A stretch of 53,049 nt of DNA from NCBI GenBank assembly GCA_003278345.1, contig QCFH01000011.1, positions 1-53,049 of the forward strand, given 5' to 3'. Numbering within the stretch: the first letter of the stretch is position 1; every line of letters begins with the position of its first letter. Source of the stretch: Prochlorococcus sp. AG-363-C02. GTDB lineage: Bacteria; Cyanobacteriota; Cyanobacteriia; PCC-6307; Cyanobiaceae. The position numbers were made by a program, and so were the translations under genes. This document shows positions 50,497 through 53,049 of this stretch, piece by piece. The notes below the pieces were generated by a model. It was given only the letters and a program-made list of their open reading frames with translations, did no database searches and had not been told where the DNA came from.

Positions 50497-50733
50497 ATGC
50501 ATTTAGTGCTGTTGGAGAGCCAACAAGCTCTGCCTATTGGATATTACAGTCGATCAACTCTTTATAAAGTTAGGCGTGATGGCTGGTTAAAGCCTTATGA
50601 AGTCAGTATTGAAGGCAAAACTTACCCTGACATGCACCCAAGAGGTCACTCTCAATTAGATGTATACCTCAAAGGAATCTTGCAATGGAGGCCAAGTAAT
50701 CCGATTAGCAAGATGAGCTATGTGGACGTGTAA
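50497..50733 (+). CDS. Short HTH-like protein (excisionase relative, perhaps decayed)
   Basis: A 78-residue frame. LPIGYYSRSTLYKVRRDGWL is similar to YKSRTVLNRFISNGWLNDFL in the 119-residue HTH protein at 49,448, and KTYPDMHPRGHSQLDVYLKG forms a wing-like region. It follows the integrase remnant at 75 bases. It may be a truncated or intact small DNA-binding protein. Confidence 0.45.
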   Translation: MHLVLLESQQALPIGYYSRSTLYKVRRDGWLKPYEVSIEGKTYPDMHPRGHSQLDVYLKGILQWRPSNPISKMSYVDV

Positions 50734-50823
50734 GTTTATTGTCTACAAGTTTGAGAGGTTGACGCTAGATAAAAATCGAGCCCTCAGACGACCCATATAA
50801 AAGGCTCTAAGAAGAACCTATTT

Positions 50824-51009
50824 TCAACTTTCTAAAAGAGGAGCTATGATCCACCTTTCACCACCTCTTGCGTATACGCCAAATGCATTTTTGGCTCTAT
50901 AGATAATGTAAGCCTTTCCCCATTGGTTATATTCTCCAATTGTAGAAATGATTACGGTTGATTCAATTTGAAAAGAATCAGGATCTCTAAGTAATTTTTT
51001 TAATTGACT
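50824..51009 (-). pseudogene. Fragment of a small conserved protein (C-terminal domain)
   Basis: An open frame without start reads LRDPDSFQIESTVIISTIGE, YNQWGKAYIIYRAKNAFGVY and ARGGERWIIAP before its stop at 50,824. DPDSFQ and YRAKNAFG are the marks of a small exported-protein domain common in bacteria. Upstream the frame runs into the terminator of peptide unit 4, so the N-terminus was lost when the peptide unit arrived or rearranged. Confidence 0.55.
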
Positions 51010-51036
51010 AAAAAAGGAGCCTTTTAAGACTCCTTC
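51010..51036 (-). terminator. Terminator of peptide unit 4
   Basis: Leftward: AAGGAG...CTCCTT stem (AAGGAGTCTTAAAAGGCTCC) followed by TTTTTT. Differs in sequence from the UUCG-type hairpins of other units. Confidence 0.75.
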
Positions 51037-51061
51037 TTAATTAAATCTACCTTTGTGAAAG

Positions 51062-51265
51062 TTATATCTTATTCTCTACGTTAACATTCTCTTTTTTATC
51101 TTCTTTTATATCTAAATAAGGAGGTAAAACTATCGGTAAGATCACACTAGAAGGCAATACAATGCATCCACCTAGCGTAACCCCGCCATTAATGCTTTCA
51201 AGCTCATGATTTTCGAGTTCTTGATCAAGAAATGCTGTGTTATTCTGAAGTTCAGGATTTTTCAT
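51062..51265 (-). CDS. Double-glycine leader peptide, unit 4
   Basis: A 67-residue precursor: leader MKNPELQNNTAFLDQELENH then ELESINGG; core VTLGGCIVLPSSVILPIVLP with PYLDIKEDKKENVNVENKI. The core is hydrophobic and Pro-rich with one Cys, then a charged tail. It has the shared CRP-type promoter and its own terminator. It may also be read from a promoter divergent to unit 5. Confidence 0.7.
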   Translation of the reverse strand: MKNPELQNNTAFLDQELENHELESINGGVTLGGCIVLPSSVILPIVLPPYLDIKEDKKENVNVENKI

Positions 51266-51377
51266 TGTTTTTAGATGGTTGTGAGGGTTGAATCCCTTCG
51301 ATGTACTTACTATCTCTCAAATAAAAGAAGACTGTAATGATCTGCTTCAATGACAACTGTGAGGTTGTTCACAAGTT
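51266..51377 (-). promoter_or_regulatory. Shared promoter/5' leader of peptide unit 4 with CRP-type site
   Basis: TGTGA-GGTTGT-TCACA at 51,358-51,373, followed leftward by TACAGT in the same place as in unit 3. The ~110-bp block matches those before units 3, 7 and 8. Confidence 0.75.
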
Positions 51378-51453
51378 ATATTTCAAGTTTTTACTTCTCT
51401 CAGAGTACAACAATAACCACTGCTAGAAAGAAAAAAGTATAGAGAGGAATCTC

Positions 51454-51624
51454 TTGCCAGAAGAAGAACTAAATCAAGAGCTCTCAAGCGATGAGTTAAA
51501 AGATGCTGTGGGCGGTATGACGGCACTCGGAGGTCTTGCGGCATTATTTAGGCAAAGAGGGAATTTTAGAAAAAATACTCAAGTTCCTAATTTTATACCC
51601 GATGGTAGGAATGACGGAAAATAA
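51454..51624 (+). CDS. Double-glycine leader peptide, unit 5 (TTG start)
   Basis: A 56-residue precursor read from TTG 51,454 after AGAGAGGAAT. Leader (M)PEEELNQELSSDELKDA then VGG; core MTALGGLAALFRQRGNFRKN and TQVPNFIPDGRNDGK. It is the only unit with an Ala/Leu-rich then basic core. It is divergent from unit 4 and the CRP-type site lies ~90 bases upstream. Missed by ATG-based gene calling. Confidence 0.6.
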   Translation: MPEEELNQELSSDELKDAVGGMTALGGLAALFRQRGNFRKNTQVPNFIPDGRNDGK

Positions 51625-51800
51625 ATCCGATCGTAATTTGATTCTCTAATTTGTTTTTAGAAAAAAGAGAAGGTTGCTAATTTTTAGTTGTTAGTGAAAG
51701 TCACCCTTTTATCCCCTAGGGACGAGGTGATTACTTGTGCTTGCGAGTTGGTCGATCAGCAAGAAGGGGAAAGTTGTAAGCGTTTCATTTCACATGCCTT

Positions 51801-52034
51801 TTAAATATTTGGATCTATAGGTAATCCTAAGGCTGGTCTGGAGCTAGCGTCATCAGACCCTATCCTCTTTTTAACTTCTCCTTCTTCCGCGCTAAGGACT
51901 GCACCACCAGGTACAAAAGGTGCGGCTAAATTATTGGTTTTTATTTGACCAACACGGATTCTGGTACTTGCGCCCCCAGCAACATCTTTCAGTTCGTCAT
52001 CAGATAGTTCTTGGTTGATTTTTTCTTCTGACAT
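51801..52034 (-). CDS. Double-glycine leader peptide, unit 6
   Basis: A 77-residue precursor. Leader MSEEKINQELSDDELKDV then AGG, same as units 1 and 2 nearly base for base; core ASTRIRVGQIKTNNLAAPFV followed by PGGAVLSAEEGEVKKRIGSD. A second GG (PGG) lies inside the core. Lacks the shared CRP-type promoter. The leader identity with units 1-2, which lie on the other strand 3 kb away, indicates recent duplication and inversion. Confidence 0.7.
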   Translation of the reverse strand: MSEEKINQELSDDELKDVAGGASTRIRVGQIKTNNLAAPFVPGGAVLSAEEGEVKKRIGSDDASSRPALGLPIDPNI

Positions 52035-52095
52035 GTTTGTTCTCAGATTGACATCTTATATATAACAGAGATATGACGTGGCAAAAGAGATCGTT

Positions 52096-52121
52096 AAAAA
52101 AGCCCTGCCGAAGCAAGGCTT
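52096..52121 (-). terminator. Terminator of peptide unit 7
   Basis: AGCCCTGC-CGAA-GCAAGGCT (plus strand), i.e. a leftward UUCG-loop hairpin with T-run. One mismatch. Confidence 0.8.
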
Positions 52122-52194
52122 GATTTCGTAAACATTATAATAAAAGCCTTTAATGGCTATCTAGAAAAAGATTTTCCCTTAGAAGCTCCAAACC

Positions 52195-52380
52195 TTATGT
52201 TTGTTGCTGCTTTTGCAACCAACTTACATTTCTACCTTGCTTGAAACTAGTACTTAGCAAAGATACTTGATTCGACTTTTGATCAAAATGAGTGCCAGAT
52301 TTGAAGCCATCAAATTTAACAAAAATAGCTCCGCCATTAACTTCAGATAGTTGATCAAGAGTTAGTTCGTTCTTGTTCAT
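52195..52380 (-). CDS. Double-glycine leader peptide, unit 7
   Basis: A 61-residue precursor from ATG 52,380. Leader MNKNELTLDQLSEV then NGG; core AIFVKFDGFKSGTHFDQKSN and a Ser/Gln-rich end. Leader and first core block (xFxKxDGFK) match unit 3, but the RGFDIGP repeats are absent. The longer frame to 52,464 runs through the shared 5' leader and is rejected for the same reason as in unit 3. Confidence 0.65.
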   Translation of the reverse strand: MNKNELTLDQLSEVNGGAIFVKFDGFKSGTHFDQKSNQVSLLSTSFKQGRNVSWLQKQQQT

Positions 52381-52491
52381 TTTTTTAGATAGTTGTGAGG
52401 GGTGAATCCCTTCGATGTACTTACTATCTCTCAAATAAAAGAAGACTGTAATGATCAGCTTCAATGGTAACTGTGAAGTTAGTCACAAGCT
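52381..52491 (-). promoter_or_regulatory. Shared promoter/5' leader of peptide unit 7 with CRP-type site
   Basis: TGTGA-AGTTAG-TCACA at 52,472-52,487, then 21 bases to TACAGT leftward. Nearly identical to the unit 4 copy. Confidence 0.75.
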
Positions 52492-52504
52492 GAATACACC
52501 ATAA

Positions 52505-52530
52505 AGAAGCCCCACTTAAGTAGGGCTTCT
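52505..52530 (-). terminator. Terminator of peptide unit 8
   Basis: AGAAGCCC-CACTTAAGTA-GGGCTTCT, an 8-bp stem whose loop itself contains ACTTAAGT. T-rich on the leftward side (TTTATGG), weaker run. Confidence 0.65.
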
Positions 52531-52557
52531 GAAGTGAAATAAAGTTTGTTATTCCTA

Positions 52558-52746
52558 TTAATCATCATCCGTTACACTTTTTGCAAGTTTAGATCCGACA
52601 TAAGCAATACCACCAATTGCCAAAATTGGTGCAGTATAAGGACTACTAGCTAAAGCTATCGCGTAATTCCAAAAGCCTCCATTAATAGTTGCTAATTCAT
52701 CCACGTTTAACTCTTGATCTTGGATGTGAGTGTTTTGTTCAGTCAT
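52558..52746 (-). CDS. Double-glycine leader peptide, unit 8 (bacteriocin-like core)
   Basis: A 62-residue precursor: leader MTEQNTHIQDQELNVDELAT then INGG; core FWNYAIALASSPYTAPILAI, GGIAYVGSKLAKSVTDDD. The core is hydrophobic with Gly/Ala, like class II bacteriocins, with an acidic C-terminus. No Cys. Own shared-type promoter and terminator. Confidence 0.7.
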   Translation of the reverse strand: MTEQNTHIQDQELNVDELATINGGFWNYAIALASSPYTAPILAIGGIAYVGSKLAKSVTDDD

Positions 52747-52859
52747 TGGTTTGAGATAGTTGTGAGGGTTGAATCCCTTCGATGTATTTACTATCTCTCT
52801 AATCCAAGGTTGTTGTATTGATCTAATTCAATGGCAACTGTGAAGTTAATCACAAGCTG
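52747..52859 (-). promoter_or_regulatory. Shared promoter/5' leader of peptide unit 8 with CRP-type site
   Basis: TGTGA-AGTTAA-TCACA at 52,839-52,854, 21 bases to TACAAC leftward. The 5' leader matches the other copies, with a small divergent patch downstream of the -10. Confidence 0.72.
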
Positions 52860-52870
52860 AATATGCCATC

Positions 52871-52895
52871 AAAAAGCCCCGCCGAAGCAGGGCTT
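52871..52895 (-). terminator. Terminator of peptide unit 9
   Basis: AAGCCCCGC-CGAA-GCAGGGCTT on the plus strand; leftward UUCG-loop hairpin followed by T-run. Nearly the same as the unit 3 terminator. Confidence 0.8.
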
Positions 52896-52923
52896 GATTT
52901 ACCAGGTCATCGCTGGAGGAATA

Positions 52924-53049
52924 CTAACCAATTGCTTTAATATCAAAACCACGTCTACCAACAGGTCCAATATGAAAACCACGTCTTCCAGAGCTATAGA
53001 TAGATAAAGGTAGGCGTTCAGTACATGTTTCTCCATTTGGTCCTTGAGC
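52924..53049 (-). CDS. Peptide with RGF(D/H)I repeats, unit 9, C-terminal part (start outside window)
   Basis: The visible frame reads AQGPNGETCTERLPLSIYSS, GRRGFHIGPVGRRGFDIKAI and G before TAG 52,926. The GRRGF(H/D)I unit occurs twice, ten residues apart, in frame, and is the same motif as in unit 3. The leader lies beyond the edge. One Cys (ETCTE). Terminator follows. Confidence 0.6.
   Translation of the reverse strand, partial: AQGPNGETCTERLPLSIYSSGRRGFHIGPVGRRGFDIKAIG

Noticed and set aside
48835-53049. Prochlorosin (lanthipeptide) precursors
   Set aside because: The cores have almost no Cys, leaders are short and not Nif11-like, and no LanM gene is in the window.

Overview
The window is AT-rich marine picocyanobacterial DNA, almost certainly a low-light-adapted Prochlorococcus (basis: an alpha-carboxysome cso cluster with csoS1E and acRAF, ndhL, crtH, cyAbrB, many tiny cyanobacterial proteins, and a phosphate/arsenate gene set with the composition known from Prochlorococcus). 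I could not run searches; names rest on motifs and remembered family sequences.

Region 1 (1-28,959) is core chromosome. It opens inside the carbonic anhydrase of the carboxysome operon (csoSCA, csoS4A, csoS4B, csoS1E, acRAF) and continues through ridA, gloB, hisG, an ABC exporter, two glycosyltransferases, dnaA, a GST-like protein, gor, a cation antiporter, pyrC, tRNA-Leu, ndhL, trpA, a cyAbrB regulator, a c-type cytochrome, a group 2 sigma factor, hisIE, a pterin synthase homologue, crtH, trmFO, psbY, tRNA-Lys, rpsU and several small secreted or membrane proteins.

Region 2 (28,960-47,955) is an integrated mobile element bounded by an intact tRNA-Pro(TGG) and a 52-bp direct repeat of its 3' part (attL 28,988-29,039; attR 47,904-47,955). 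It fits the tycheposon class of Prochlorococcus. From left to right it carries: a small-terminase-like gene; a leftward replication module (small DNA-binding proteins, primase-polymerase-like protein, RecA-like helicase ATPase); a rightward operon of J-domain protein, HNH protein and small protein; a membrane-anchored GIY-YIG protein; a leftward methyltransferase operon; a porin; and a phosphate/arsenate cargo (pstS, ptrA-type regulator, arsJ, gap, arsR). A tyrosine recombinase lies next to attR. The cargo promoters share the operator ATCAA-N6-TTGAT, suggesting that ArsR links arsenate sensing to phosphate uptake. A piece of the element's left end, with a palindrome showing one compensatory base-pair change, is repeated in inverted orientation at 40.6 kb.

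Region 3 (47,956-53,049) is a graveyard and peptide nursery. It holds the C-terminal fragment of an HK97-type major capsid protein, a fragment of a second copy of the tyrosine recombinase, other gene fragments, two small DNA-binding proteins, and at least nine small genes for peptides with double-glycine leaders. Four of the peptide units have the same ~110-bp promoter/5' leader with a perfect TGTGA-N6-TCACA site placed 29 bases (centre to hexamer) before a -10-like element, which is the class II CRP geometry. Most of these units end in their own hairpin terminator. Leaders are nearly invariant and cores diverge. No modification enzyme or leader peptidase is in the window. This peptide-cassette array is the strongest candidate for a poorly described system.
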